Assembly (NCBI RefSeq): GCF_014697625.1
Contig: NZ_JACJSG010000012.1
Location: forward strand, 62,001 to 126,000
DNA length: 64,000 nucleotides
Source of the DNA: Anabaena azotica FACHB-119
GTDB lineage: Bacteria; Cyanobacteriota; Cyanobacteriia; Cyanobacteriales; Nostocaceae
Direction: 5' to 3'
Shown here: in pieces, positions 16,493 through 24,698 of the stretch
Layout: every line of letters begins with the position of its first letter
Position numbering within the stretch: position 1 is the stretch's first letter
Made by a program: the position numbers and the translations under genes
The notes under the pieces: generated by a model
What the model saw: only the letters and a program-made list of their open reading frames with translations
The model's database searches: none
Told to the model about the DNA's origin: nothing

Positions 16493-18262
16493 CTAACCTT
16501 CAGGCGTTTGTGTATAAATTACTTGGTCTTGAGCATTGTAAATAAACAAAGGTAAGTTAGCATTTTGGCTAATGATTGTTAAAGCTTGTTGTAAACTTTG
16601 CCAATGATTAGCCACATCAACCGTAGAATCTGAACCCTGATTATTGGTTTGGGAAGTACCATTTTGTAGTACTTGTTCATATTCAGGCGTAATTTTGACT
16701 ATGATTCCTTTATCGTCTACGGTAAAGGTACAAATCCTGATTTCACTATTACAAGTTTTGTTTAAATCAACACGGGTTTGTTGCCAACTGTTATTTAATT
16801 GGAGTTTTTCTTGTGCTTGCTGGAGAGAGGCTGAGTATGGGGCAATTAAACTCTGAGCTTGATTGTAATACAAGCTATTGTTAGAAATTTGTTTAGCGGT
16901 CTGTACAGCTTGCTGCCAATAGATAACGGCTGCTTGCCATTCTTGTTTTTGTTCGTAGGCTTTAGCTTGGTTGGCTATACTGAGAAGTTGTTGATAGCTT
17001 TTGGCTGCTAATTCTTCGATGGTGACGCGATCGCGCGCTCTTGCCAGTTTGGGTTTATATTCTAGTAAAAGTTGTTGTGCTTCACCAGATGCTGGACTCG
17101 ATGGCGGAATCAAAATCAAAGCATTGACTACTACTTGCCAAGTAGACTGTACCTTCTGCCAATCCTGTAAAGTTTTGGCTGTTGCTTCCCACTTATTAGC
17201 TACACTCGCTACACCCTTAGCATCTGCTAATTTTCTCACCCATTTTTCTTGAGCCAGTATTTGCTGATTAATATTTTGTAGCTGAATCCGATATCTCACC
17301 AATCTGGGCTGTACCAGTCTATATAAATCATTATTAGGGCTGATAGCTTCCAACGGCATGATCGCTTGTCGCCACATTTGTTGTCTAGCTTGTAATTCGC
17401 CTTGGCTAGAAGCGGGTGTTTGCATTTTTGCCTCAGCAGCAGAAGCCGCCTGTAAAGCTTTAATGACTTGGTTAATTCTGACTGACTGTCCAGACAGGTT
17501 AGTTTTGAGTTCTTCCGCTTCTTGGTGATAGGATGACCAACCAGGAATTGCGGCTAATGCTGCACTGGTTGTTTCTAGCTGTTGTTGTACTGTTGTCAGT
17601 TCATTTTCTGATCCAGCACGACTAATTAATTGTGGAAACTGACTGTTGAGTTGTTGCGCCGCTTCCAACTCCTGACACATAGACATCACACAAGGACGAG
17701 TGATTAAGTAACCACCAGCACCACCCAATAGAGTAATTCCTATCAAAGCGCCTAAGAGAATTGGTTTCACTGGACGCTGAGGCGGAGTTGTTAATAAATC
17801 TGGTGTCCCCGCCAAGGGATCAAATACTTCCTCTTCATCTGCAACCGCATCAGTTGGAGGTAAATCATTTGGCGGAAATACCAATGCGGAAGAAGATGTT
17901 GCTTTATGTGGCACATCTTCCTGTTTTTCATCATTAATGACCGGGTTTTCCCACAGTCCATGTCCCTTCATCATCAGGGAACGTTTAGCATAAGGCAGTT
18001 TTTCACCCGCCATTCGCAGAAAACATTGGACTGTCTGGTCACGATAAGGTGGTAATGATTGCAGTGCTTCCTCAAGGACTGCAAAAATCTGTTGTGTATC
18101 AGCTTTGACACCAACTGGATGTTGAGCCAATATCATTAGCTCATCCTTATTGACAGCGCACTTAATCTGGAAAAACTCGCCAGAGGGAACTTCGGCGAGA
18201 AATTGTTCTTGCAAAGTTCGGCTTAATAGCTGTAAGTCTTCCTGCTGGACTGCTACTGTCAT
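16493..18262 (-). CDS. Membrane-anchored protein with long coiled-coil region, unknown function
   Basis: I choose the ATG at 18262 (start MTVAVQQEDLQLLSR) because AGGAAC stands before it; the longer frame to 18361 lacks a binding site. The product is about 589 residues. The N-terminal ~110 residues form a compact alpha/beta-looking region (FFQIKCAVNKDELMILAQHP), followed by an acidic linker. One membrane helix lies near 165-185 (ILLGALIGITLLGGAGGYLI). The remaining ~380 residues are helical and Gln/Ala-rich, probably a coiled coil or TPR-like stalk (AKAYEQKQEWQAAVIYWQQA), ending in a small beta segment. I recognise no family. The topology suggests a cytoplasmic N-domain and an extracytoplasmic stalk. 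Confidence 0.7.
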   Translation of the reverse strand: MTVAVQQEDLQLLSRTLQEQFLAEVPSGEFFQIKCAVNKDELMILAQHPVGVKADTQQIFAVLEEALQSLPPYRDQTVQCFLRMAGEKLPYAKRSLMMKGHGLWENPVINDEKQEDVPHKATSSSALVFPPNDLPPTDAVADEEEVFDPLAGTPDLLTTPPQRPVKPILLGALIGITLLGGAGGYLITRPCVMSMCQELEAAQQLNSQFPQLISRAGSENELTTVQQQLETTSAALAAIPGWSSYHQEAEELKTNLSGQSVRINQVIKALQAASAAEAKMQTPASSQGELQARQQMWRQAIMPLEAISPNNDLYRLVQPRLVRYRIQLQNINQQILAQEKWVRKLADAKGVASVANKWEATAKTLQDWQKVQSTWQVVVNALILIPPSSPASGEAQQLLLEYKPKLARARDRVTIEELAAKSYQQLLSIANQAKAYEQKQEWQAAVIYWQQAVQTAKQISNNSLYYNQAQSLIAPYSASLQQAQEKLQLNNSWQQTRVDLNKTCNSEIRICTFTVDDKGIIVKITPEYEQVLQNGTSQTNNQGSDSTVDVANHWQSLQQALTIISQNANLPLFIYNAQDQVIYTQTPEG

Positions 18263-18943
18263 AGACCGTTCCTGCTGGTCTTCTATATGATGTTTTGTAA
18301 CCGTGGGAGAAAAAGGAAGTTGTTCGTTCGTTGAATACAGATGCACAGTGTAACCAACCATAACCGTAAAATCTGATAGACCAACTTTTTAACACAACTT
18401 CTGAGTTTTCACCAAAAGAAAAATAATCCAAAATGATTATTAGTATTGGTGGTTCAGAATCTTGTAATTAAATTTTATAATTTCGTTTGTAGTAGAAATT
18501 ACAATTTAATAAATGGGAATAATAGATTTTTTGGCTGTGGAGAAAAGGGGCTAGAGGTGAGAGATGGCAGGCTGGGCTGGTTTTCCTAGCCCAAATTAGA
18601 CCTTGATGTAGGTTGGGTTTCGTTCCTCAAACCAAGGTTGGCGAGGCTTTGTTGGGTAGCGCTAGGCTTAAAGCAATCTACTTTTAGAGTTGAAAAACAC
18701 GTTCCTACCTCTAGCCTCTACTGTATATTTACTGATAGGATGAATTATTTCCAAAAAACAGAAACTTCAGATGAGATTTGGAGAAATTAATTTGCTCTAT
18801 AGAGGAAATTCGATAAAATTGATAGGTAAAAAATCGATTTTGTTAGCGAGTTAAAGGTTAATTATGTAATCAGGGTGCGTTTAAAAAATGGGAAATAGCA
18901 CCATAAAAATTATTAGGAAGTGTAAATAAAAGGTGCATTAACA
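18263..18943. other. Gene-free interval upstream of the SucC-like gene
   Basis: About 680 bases between divergent genes. It holds a GCTGGGC...GCCCA hairpin (about 18571-18595) and a repeat-like 'gtaggttgggtttcgttcctcaaacc' block near 18607-18632, otherwise AT-rich sequence. Promoters for both flanking genes must lie here but are not obvious. Confidence 0.4.
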
Positions 18944-20170
18944 ATGGATTTATTAGAGTATCAAGTTAAAGAATGGTTTGGAGAAATAGGCATTCCTGTA
19001 TTGCCATCGCAAAGAATTGACCATCCTACAGATTTAAAACGCCTGAAAATTCACTATCCGATTGTGCTGAAATCTCAAGTCCATGCGGGGGAACGGGAGA
19101 AGGCTGGCGGGGTGAGAATGGTAGAAACTACTATTGATGCGATCGCAGCTGCTCAAAATATCTTTAATCTCTCAATCTGGGGTCAGTTACCAGAAGTTTT
19201 ACTAGCAGAATCTAAGTATGATGCCCAGCAAGAATTTTATTTAGCTGTAGTTTTAGATACTGCTGTATGTCGTCCGGTGCTGTTAGGTTCCACAGAAGCA
19301 AATATTGATTTAGAATTAGCTGATCAAAAAATGCAGTATGTGGTTGTTGAACAAGAATTTTCCCCTTTCTATGCCCGCAGACTAGCTTTAAAAATGGGTC
19401 TGCAAGGTACACTGATGCAGTCTGTCAGCACGGTATTAGAAAAAATGTACCAGTTATTTGTACAGAAAGACCTGGACTTAGTAGAAATTAATCCCTTGGG
19501 TGTCAACCAGGCGGGTGAAGTGATGGCGCTCAATGGTAAAGTCAGAGTCAACGAACGTTCTATTGGTAGACATCCAGAAATAGCCGCAATGGCAACAAAA
19601 ACAGTCAACCGTCATGACTACAGAAACAAAACTAATGGGCGTTTGGGTGAATTGAATAGTTTAGATAAGCAAGGTAAAATCGGCATTTTAGGTAATGGTA
19701 CTGGTTCCATCATGGCAACCTATGATTTAGTGGTGAGTAGCGGCGGTAAACCGGGAATTTCTCTCAACTTACGCCACGCCACAATTACCGATGCTGCACC
19801 AACCAAATTTTACGATCGCCTAATCAAAGGACTCAATACTTTAGTTGAAAATAATACTCAGGTAATATTAATTAATTTACTAGGTAGTGTTCCCCAACCA
19901 GAAGAAGCAGCACAAGCGATCGCCCAATTTATCATCCAAAATAAAGGTGATCAGCCCTTACTCACCAAGTCCAACGGTAGCAAACGCAGCCATCATCACT
20001 CACCGCACTTAGTCGTCCGTCTAGCCGGTTCCGAACTGAATGCAGCTAGGGATATTTTAACTGCCCTAAAAACTCATGAAGATGGCTTGATATTACTAGA
20101 AGACTTAGACGAAGCCGTAGCCGCCGCAGTCCGTTTAACTAAATCACCAGTTCAGAAAAAAGTTTCTTAA
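18944..20170 (+). CDS. SucC-like protein (succinyl-CoA synthetase beta family, altered active site)
   Basis: The fold is clearly that of the ATP-grasp plus CoA-ligase beta subunit: LLEYQVKEWFGEIGIPVLPS at the N-terminus, VLKSQVHAG near residue 45, LVEINPLGV near 185, and GKIGILGNGTGSIMATYDLV near 245. Key positions differ from the catalytic family. The glycine-rich nucleotide loop usually written GGRGKAGG reads GEREKAGG. The Mg-binding Asp of 'LDGK' is Asn (ALNGKV). The C-terminal DVGGGA loop reads NLRHAT, and 'NIFGGI' reads NLLGSV. The length (408 aa) is near normal. A SucD-like gene follows 131 bp later, so the pair probably form a complex. I infer a divergent paralogue; succinyl-CoA ligase activity should not be assumed. 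Confidence 0.8.
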   Translation: MDLLEYQVKEWFGEIGIPVLPSQRIDHPTDLKRLKIHYPIVLKSQVHAGEREKAGGVRMVETTIDAIAAAQNIFNLSIWGQLPEVLLAESKYDAQQEFYLAVVLDTAVCRPVLLGSTEANIDLELADQKMQYVVVEQEFSPFYARRLALKMGLQGTLMQSVSTVLEKMYQLFVQKDLDLVEINPLGVNQAGEVMALNGKVRVNERSIGRHPEIAAMATKTVNRHDYRNKTNGRLGELNSLDKQGKIGILGNGTGSIMATYDLVVSSGGKPGISLNLRHATITDAAPTKFYDRLIKGLNTLVENNTQVILINLLGSVPQPEEAAQAIAQFIIQNKGDQPLLTKSNGSKRSHHHSPHLVVRLAGSELNAARDILTALKTHEDGLILLEDLDEAVAAAVRLTKSPVQKKVS

Positions 20171-20301
20171 AGCTAAATGGGGAGTAACCCACCCCTAACC
20201 CCTCCCAAGAGGGGAAAAGAAAGTGGGAGTCTTGAGTAATCATTTTCTCCTCTGCTCCTCTGCTCCTCCGCTTCCCCAGTCCCCAGTCCCCAGTCCCCCC
20301 T
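20171..20301. repeat. Repeat-filled spacer between SucC-like and SucD-like genes
   Basis: CCCCTCCCAAGAGGGG-type repeat (about 20198-20216), then CTGCTCCTC units and CCCAGTC units run right up to the ATG at 20302. The start codon is preceded by a C-rich tract with no Shine-Dalgarno. Confidence 0.65.
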
Positions 20302-21183
20302 ATGAACTTAACCCCAGATAGTAAAGTGATAATTCAAGGCTTCGGTGAATTTATTTCCGCAAGTCATATTGCCCAGATGAAAGCTTATGGTACAAATTTA
20401 GTTGCTGGTGTTCAGCCTGGATGCGGGGGACAGGAACTTTACGATTTGCCAGTGTTTGATTTGGTGGAGGAAGTGGTAGGGCAATTTGGCAATATTGACA
20501 CGACGATTATTTGTGTACACCCCTACCAAGTACTGGATGCAGCCTTAGAAGCGATCGCCTCTCACATCAGTCAGATTATCATTATTTCTGCTGGTGTGCC
20601 GCCTTTAGATATGGTGGAATTACTCCGCAAGGCGGAAGCCTGCGAAACTCTGGTAGTCGGCCCCAACAGTCCGGGGATTATCGTCCCTGGTAAAATTCTC
20701 TTGGGTACTCAGCCCAGTGAATTTTATACACCTGGTGTAGTAGGAATTGTCAGCCGTAGCAGTACCCTGACTTATGAAGTGGCGAGAGAATTAACTCAAG
20801 CTGGTTTGGGACAATCGATTAGTGTAAGTATTGGCAGTGATGCGATCGTTGGTTCATCATTTTTGCAATGGCTGCAAATTCTTGATGAGGATGATACCAC
20901 TGAGGCGATCGTTTTGGTGGGACAACCAGGAGGAGGTAGTGAAGAAGCAGCCGCGCGGTACATTGCGGAAGCAATTGATAAACCCGTGATAGCCTATATC
21001 GCTGGGAGGGAAGCGCCACCTGGAAAAACTTGGCGACAAACGGGGACTTTAGCCACTGTTGTTGGTCGTCCCCCTAATTTTGGCACAGCCCAAAGCAAAA
21101 TTACCGCTTTTGAAGCCGCAGAAGTTCCTGTAGCTGAACGTCCTTCTTTGATTCCTCAGTTATTGCGGAAGGCGCTTCCATAA
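20302..21183 (+). CDS. SucD-like protein (succinyl-CoA synthetase alpha family, lacks the catalytic His)
   Basis: The CoA-binding Rossmann fold ([26 protein letters not shown]), the [16 protein letters not shown] motif and the [20 protein letters not shown] motif identify the alpha-subunit family. The catalytic phosphohistidine normally lies in a GHAGA loop; here the aligned loop is RQTGTL, with Gln at residue 246 (codon 21037-21039) and a four-residue insertion after it. The glutamate that normally contacts the phosphohistidine (GEIGG) is also changed ([10 protein letters not shown]). Standard succinyl-CoA synthesis through a phospho-enzyme therefore looks impossible. The gene follows the equally divergent SucC-like gene. 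Its function is unknown; a regulatory, acyl-CoA-binding or protein-acetyltransferase-related role is conceivable. Confidence 0.8.
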   Translation: MNLTPDSKVIIQGFGEFISASHIAQMKAYGTNLVAGVQPGCGGQELYDLPVFDLVEEVVGQFGNIDTTIICVHPYQVLDAALEAIASHISQIIIISAGVPPLDMVELLRKAEACETLVVGPNSPGIIVPGKILLGTQPSEFYTPGVVGIVSRSSTLTYEVARELTQAGLGQSISVSIGSDAIVGSSFLQWLQILDEDDTTEAIVLVGQPGGGSEEAAARYIAEAIDKPVIAYIAGREAPPGKTWRQTGTLATVVGRPPNFGTAQSKITAFEAAEVPVAERPSLIPQLLRKALP

Positions 21184-21184
21184 A

Positions 21185-21338
21185 GGCAAGAGGCAGGAGG
21201 CAGGAGGCAGGAGGCAGGAGGCAGGAGGCAGGAGGCAGGAGGCAGGAGGCAGAAGGCAGAAGGCAGGAGGCAGAAGGCAGAAGGCAGAAGGCAGGAGGCA
21301 GAAGGCAGAAGGCAGGAGGCAGAAGGCAGAAGGCAGAA
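21185..21338. repeat. STRR: ~22 copies of heptamer GGCAGGA / GGCAGAA
   Basis: A 154-bp array with strict period 7, the unit alternating between GGCAGGA and GGCAGAA. It starts immediately after the SucD-like stop codon. A second, C-rich array (CCCCTACAC/CCCCTAAAC) fills 21365-21425 and overlaps the end of the next gene. Such arrays expand by slippage. It lacks the unique spacers of a CRISPR. Confidence 0.92.
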
Positions 21339-21413
21339 GTGAAAGAATGATTCTTTCAATTATCCCTAAACCCCTAAACCCCTACACCCCTACACCCCTA
21401 CACCCTTAAACCC

Positions 21414-22301
21414 CTACACCCCTACATCTGTGATGATTTGCTTTTCGGTGAATAGCATGGCAATTCCTTTTTCGTAATAGGCGGCTTCGTTAATGAAAAT
21501 TGGGTAAACTGTGGATGCGCCTTTGTAGGCGATCGCTTTACCATCTAATGTTAGAAATAACGGATCACCAGGATTTAGTGGCTGATAATCTCGAAATTGA
21601 ATATCAGGGTGAATCATTGCCTGAATCTCACCGTTTTCGTTTCTGGGATAATCTACAGTACCTATCGATTTATATAGAGTTAATGGGTAATTAGTTTCGG
21701 GTATATCACCTTGATTATGTTTTTCTAAATAATCTAAAATTGTGTGAATTAGTTGCTCAGTTTTTTGAAATAAGTCGGCATTCAACACGCCTTGAGCTAC
21801 AGCACCTACCTCAATGACAAAACCCAATTCATTCAGAGAGCGAAGAAAGTTACTGCCTTTTTCTGGTGTAGTATAACAGACATTTACTAAAGGATTAACT
21901 GCACTTAAATAGGCAGCTAATTTTAATAAAAATGGATGCTGATTACCTAAAATAATACTCAAGCCCATATTGGCAGTTGTACTGTGCAAATCGATAATTA
22001 CATCTACTTTTGTTTGGCTATCTTCTTTTAAAATTTTAGTTATCTCTTTCGCTCGGATATCTTCATAACTAGCAAGAGTAACATTTTGCAAGTTTTCTTG
22101 TAAAAAGCATCGGTTTAAATCTTTCTCAATGTAGCGTCTACCTACATAAAAAGCTTTAGGATTACCTAATATAGTTAAAGTTTCATAGCTGCTTCTTTTA
22201 ATTAAATTAGGAAACTGCTCAAACTTTTTGACAATGAATGCGCCTGTAAATTCATTTCCATGAGTTCCGCCAACAATAGCAACACGATTAACTTTCTTCA
22301 T
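21414..22301 (-). CDS. Aspartoacylase (AspA/AstE family zinc amidohydrolase)
   Basis: The protein belongs to the zinc carboxypeptidase-like AstE/AspA family, which removes the acetyl or acyl group from N-acyl-aspartate. Zinc ligands are visible as His and Glu in [11 protein letters not shown] (residues ~10-20) and His in [13 protein letters not shown] near 115. DLNRCF and the IEVGAVAQG segment (catalytic Glu) are also in place. The length (295 aa) fits cyanobacterial aspartoacylases. The last codons run into the C-rich CCCCTACAC repeat array, so the final few residues (ITDVGV) may be repeat-derived. The ATG at 22301 begins [12 protein letters not shown]; a near-consensus AGGAGT lies upstream on the coding strand. 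Confidence 0.9.
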   Translation of the reverse strand: MKKVNRVAIVGGTHGNEFTGAFIVKKFEQFPNLIKRSSYETLTILGNPKAFYVGRRYIEKDLNRCFLQENLQNVTLASYEDIRAKEITKILKEDSQTKVDVIIDLHSTTANMGLSIILGNQHPFLLKLAAYLSAVNPLVNVCYTTPEKGSNFLRSLNELGFVIEVGAVAQGVLNADLFQKTEQLIHTILDYLEKHNQGDIPETNYPLTLYKSIGTVDYPRNENGEIQAMIHPDIQFRDYQPLNPGDPLFLTLDGKAIAYKGASTVYPIFINEAAYYEKGIAMLFTEKQIITDVGV

Positions 22302-22375
22302 AGATGACTCCTGAGTTGAGATTTTTTTGTAGCATATATTCTTTTGACTAGATTATTTATGCTGAATTTTCAAGC

Positions 22376-22409
22376 AATGTAGAGACGTTGCCTGCAACGT
22401 CTCTACATT
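22376..22409. repeat. Perfect palindrome, 15-bp arms, 4-nt loop
   Basis: Arms AATGTAGAGACGTTG (22376-22390) and its exact complement (22395-22409) flank CCTG. Part of the arm recurs near 9805-9817. It lies in the 317-bp gene-free interval between the aspartoacylase gene and the LysR fragment; the rest of that interval shows nothing else. Confidence 0.8.
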
Positions 22410-22618
22410 ATTTACTCGTTGCAACTTCATAGAGAATTGGTGTTAAAGCCTCTCTCGGTGTCAGGTAGAGGTTTGTAAATGTGTTTTCCATATCCCGTAA
22501 AAAATCAGAATTTATGCTATTAAATTAATAGCGTATTAGCACAATAGCTAATATTGTTGCTATGTGCAATACAGATTTAGTTAATAGAATTATATGTAAA
22601 AAGTATAGTTAGACTAGG

Positions 22619-22870
22619 ATGATTGAAATTCGACATTTACGATACTTTATTGCTGTAGCAGAAGAACTCAATTTTAGTCGTGCAGCAGAACGCCTAAATA
22701 TTGCTCAACCACCTCTAAGCCAACAAATTCAAGCATTAGAAGCAGAATTAAGACTGCAACTGTTTGAGCGTAATAAGCGACCATTGCGCTTAACTGCGGC
22801 GGGAAAAGTATTTTTAGAACAAGCGCGTTTAGTTTTGATAACGTTAGAGCAAGCAGTTATTTCTGCACTT
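22619..22870 (+). pseudogene. LysR-family regulator, truncated after the DNA-binding domain by an IS
   Basis: ATG 22619 begins MIEIRHLRYFIAVAEELNFS, and the winged-helix domain of LysR regulators is complete to about residue 65 (RAAERLNIAQPPLSQQIQAL, LFERNKRPLRLTAAG). The linker helix then runs into transposon sequence at about 22869, where TTGACATACTCACCG begins. The present stop at 22898-22900 lies inside the IS. The effector-binding domain (about 200 residues) is missing and does not resume beyond the element near 24.6 kb, so a deletion accompanied or followed insertion. A short HTH-only protein could still be made. No adjacent target operon identifies its ligand. Confidence 0.88.
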
Positions 22871-22877
22871 GACATAC

Positions 22878-24110
22878 TCACCGACGTAGAACGTCGGTGA
22901 TTCTTGACAGTTCACAGCAACTTGCTACCGAAGTAGTCTTACGGTCGCTCTCCGTCCGTTTAAGGTCGTGCCGATGCCCCATGCCGACCATTTCTATATT
23001 TCGGGATGCGTTCTCGTCTCTATCGTGTTCCGCACCACAATTCAGGCAAAGAACTGAGCGAACAGACAGATCAATCTTGCCCCATCGATACCCACAGCAA
23101 GAACAAGTTTGGCTTGTGGGTTCCCATCTGTTAACTACTCTGAAATCTCGGTTAAGTTTCTCAGATTTAGCCTCACAAAATACCCGAAATTCTCGCCAAC
23201 CTTGCAGGCTAATCACTCTTGCTAACTTGCGATTTTTAACCATCCCTGACACATTCAAATCTTCCAAAACAATAGTTTGGTTCTCGCTAACTATTTTGGT
23301 AGATAGTTTGTGCAGGAAATCTTTACGGGTATCTGCGATTTGATTGTGTTGCTTGGCGATTCTTATCCGGGTACGTTCACGACGTTTTGAACCTTTTTGC
23401 TGTCTCGCTAACTTGCGTTGTAGTTGGCGAATTTTGCGGTCTTTCTTTGAATAATCAGCGCTAAATGCTTTGTCGCCGTTGCTCATCACCGCGAAAGTTT
23501 TAATACCTAAATCAATACCAATGCTTTGGTTTTTGGCATCGGATTGAATAGGTTCTATCTCTACAACAAAACTGAGAAAATAGCGATTTGCACAGTCTTT
23601 AATAACGGTTACGCTACTTGGTGCAGATGACAGATACCTTGACCAAATAGGCTTAACATTACCAATTTTGGCTAAATATACCTCATCTCCTTTGATTGAG
23701 AATCCACCAATTCTGAATCGCGCTGATTGCCTCCCTATCTTCTTTTTAAACTTAGGTGTACCTACTTTTTTGAGGCAGCGCGTTGCGGGGGTTCCCCCCG
23801 TTGTAGCGACTGCCGTACCTTTTCTTTTACCCTTGAGTGAATCAAAAAAATTTTTGTAAGCAACCCCTAAATCAGCTACAGACTGCTGCAAAGGGATATT
23901 GGAGACATTAGACAACCATGAACGCTCCTCAGTCTTTTTAGCTTGCGTAATCACCAACTTTTGTAAGTCGTTGTTACTTGGCAGTTCAAGAGACTGTTTG
24001 CAAATAGCCAGTGCATCATTCCAAACTACGCGCACACAGCCAAACAACTGAGCTAAAAGCTGTTGCTGTTGGTCTGTTGGGTAAAAACGGAATTGATATC
24101 TAGCTTTCAT
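22878..24110 (-). CDS. tnpB: TnpB RNA-guided endonuclease of the IS605-type element
   Basis: I take ATG 24110 (start MKARYQFRFYPTDQQQ), which matches the usual TnpB N-terminus, rather than the longer frame to 24167. RuvC residues are present: Asp in IGIDLGIKTFAVM, Glu in VLEDLNVSGM, Asp in DRDENASRN. The zinc ribbon is CSCC...CLNC. An unusual internal segment (about TAVATTGGTPATRCL) interrupts the normally continuous KGKRKG-VGTPKFKKK region. It is encoded by a GC-rich palindromic repeat at about 23775-23820 that has inserted in frame. The C-terminus runs to the hairpin at the element end, where the guide RNA would be encoded. It may be active if the insertion is tolerated. Confidence 0.88.
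   Translation of the reverse strand: MKARYQFRFYPTDQQQQLLAQLFGCVRVVWNDALAICKQSLELPSNNDLQKLVITQAKKTEERSWLSNVSNIPLQQSVADLGVAYKNFFDSLKGKRKGTAVATTGGTPATRCLKKVGTPKFKKKIGRQSARFRIGGFSIKGDEVYLAKIGNVKPIWSRYLSSAPSSVTVIKDCANRYFLSFVVEIEPIQSDAKNQSIGIDLGIKTFAVMSNGDKAFSADYSKKDRKIRQLQRKLARQQKGSKRRERTRIRIAKQHNQIADTRKDFLHKLSTKIVSENQTIVLEDLNVSGMVKNRKLARVISLQGWREFRVFCEAKSEKLNRDFRVVNRWEPTSQTCSCCGYRWGKIDLSVRSVLCLNCGAEHDRDENASRNIEMVGMGHRHDLKRTESDRKTTSVASCCELSRITDVLRR
23775..23820. repeat. Palindromic STRR inserted in frame within tnpB
   Basis: The core GCGGGGGTTCCCCCCG with flanking GCGCGTTGC...TTGTAGCGAC is a typical Nostoc interspersed palindrome. It lies inside the tnpB reading frame and adds about 15-17 codons without breaking it. 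A repeat of the same general style (GCGTAGCGGCGCG) sits at the 3' end of the first tnpB at about 6371-6402. Confidence 0.75.
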
Positions 24111-24160
24111 GGACAATGTATATTTGGTCTGTAGGAGTATTGTACATTGCTCTACAAGAA

Positions 24161-24610
24161 GTGACAAGCCAGTTTCGTAGAGAAATACATAGCGTTACAG
24201 ATTTAAAAATTCATTTGGTCTGCGTTACCAAATACCGCAGGTCTGTATTTACAAAGGAGAGCATTGAACTCGTTGAAAAAACTTTTAGGGAGGTAGCTAA
24301 AAAGATGGATTTTGAAATAATTGAATTTAACGGTGAGGATAACCATGTTCATGCACTTATTGAATATCCGCCTAAATTGTCTATCTCTCAAATCGTTAAC
24401 GCATTGAAAGGCGTTTCCAGTCGTCGCTATGGACAGGCTGGATACAAAAAACCCCACAAATAAGCTTTATGGAGTCCCAGTTATTTTGCTGTGTCCATAG
24501 GGGGTGCGCCTTTAGATATCTTGAAGGAGTACATTAGGAATCAAGAAAAGCCGTCCTCAAAGGACGAGGCTTGTATCCCATTCTTTTGGTCATTAGTCAA
24601 TAGTCAATAG
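24161..24610 (+). pseudogene. tnpA: TnpA Y1 transposase (HUH), nonsense mutation before the catalytic Tyr
   Basis: GTG 24161 begins MTSQFRREIHSVTDLKIHLV, and the HUH motif is DNHVHALIEYP near residue 65. At 24461 a TAA interrupts the frame after KKPHK, where family members read KPHKEALWSPSYF. The same frame continues as ALWSPSYFAVSIGGAPLDILKEYIRNQ, which holds the nucleophilic tyrosine (KEYIRNQ). A single G-to-T change (GAA to TAA) therefore separates the HUH motif from the tyrosine, and the protein cannot cut DNA unless the stop is read through. The frame remains open to 24608. The long form starting at 24116 is possible but less like the family. Confidence 0.88.
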
Positions 24611-24698
24611 TCAATAGTCAACTATCAACTGACAACTGACAACTGTCAACTGTCAACTGATAACTGATAACTGACAACTGATAACTGATAACTGTCAA
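24596..24698. repeat. STRR array (AGTCAAT, CAACTGA, TAACTGA units)
   Basis: About 100 bases of degenerate heptamers between the IS and the oligopeptidase gene. No LysR coding sequence resumes here. Confidence 0.85.

Larger units (their letters stand above)
22869..24580. mobile_element. IS200/IS605-type element with divergent tnpA and tnpB (copy 2)
   Basis: tnpB (leftward) and tnpA (rightward) start 50 bp apart and diverge, as in IS605. The tnpB-proximal end begins TTGACATACTCACCG (22869-22883), followed by a hairpin CACCGACGT-AGA-ACGTCGGTG. The other end carries AGCCGTCCT...AGGACGAGGCT (about 24549-24571), nearly the same palindrome as in the third element (38802-38822). The right boundary (about 24580) is estimated. 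The element sits inside a LysR gene. Confidence 0.8.

Noticed and set aside
21185..21338. Possible CRISPR array
   Set aside because: The unit is 7 bp with no unique spacers; it is a simple tandem heptamer array.
21156..21359. 67-codon leftward ORF of repeating Leu-Pro-Ser-Ala residues
   Set aside because: It is only the translation of the heptamer array and has no start signals.
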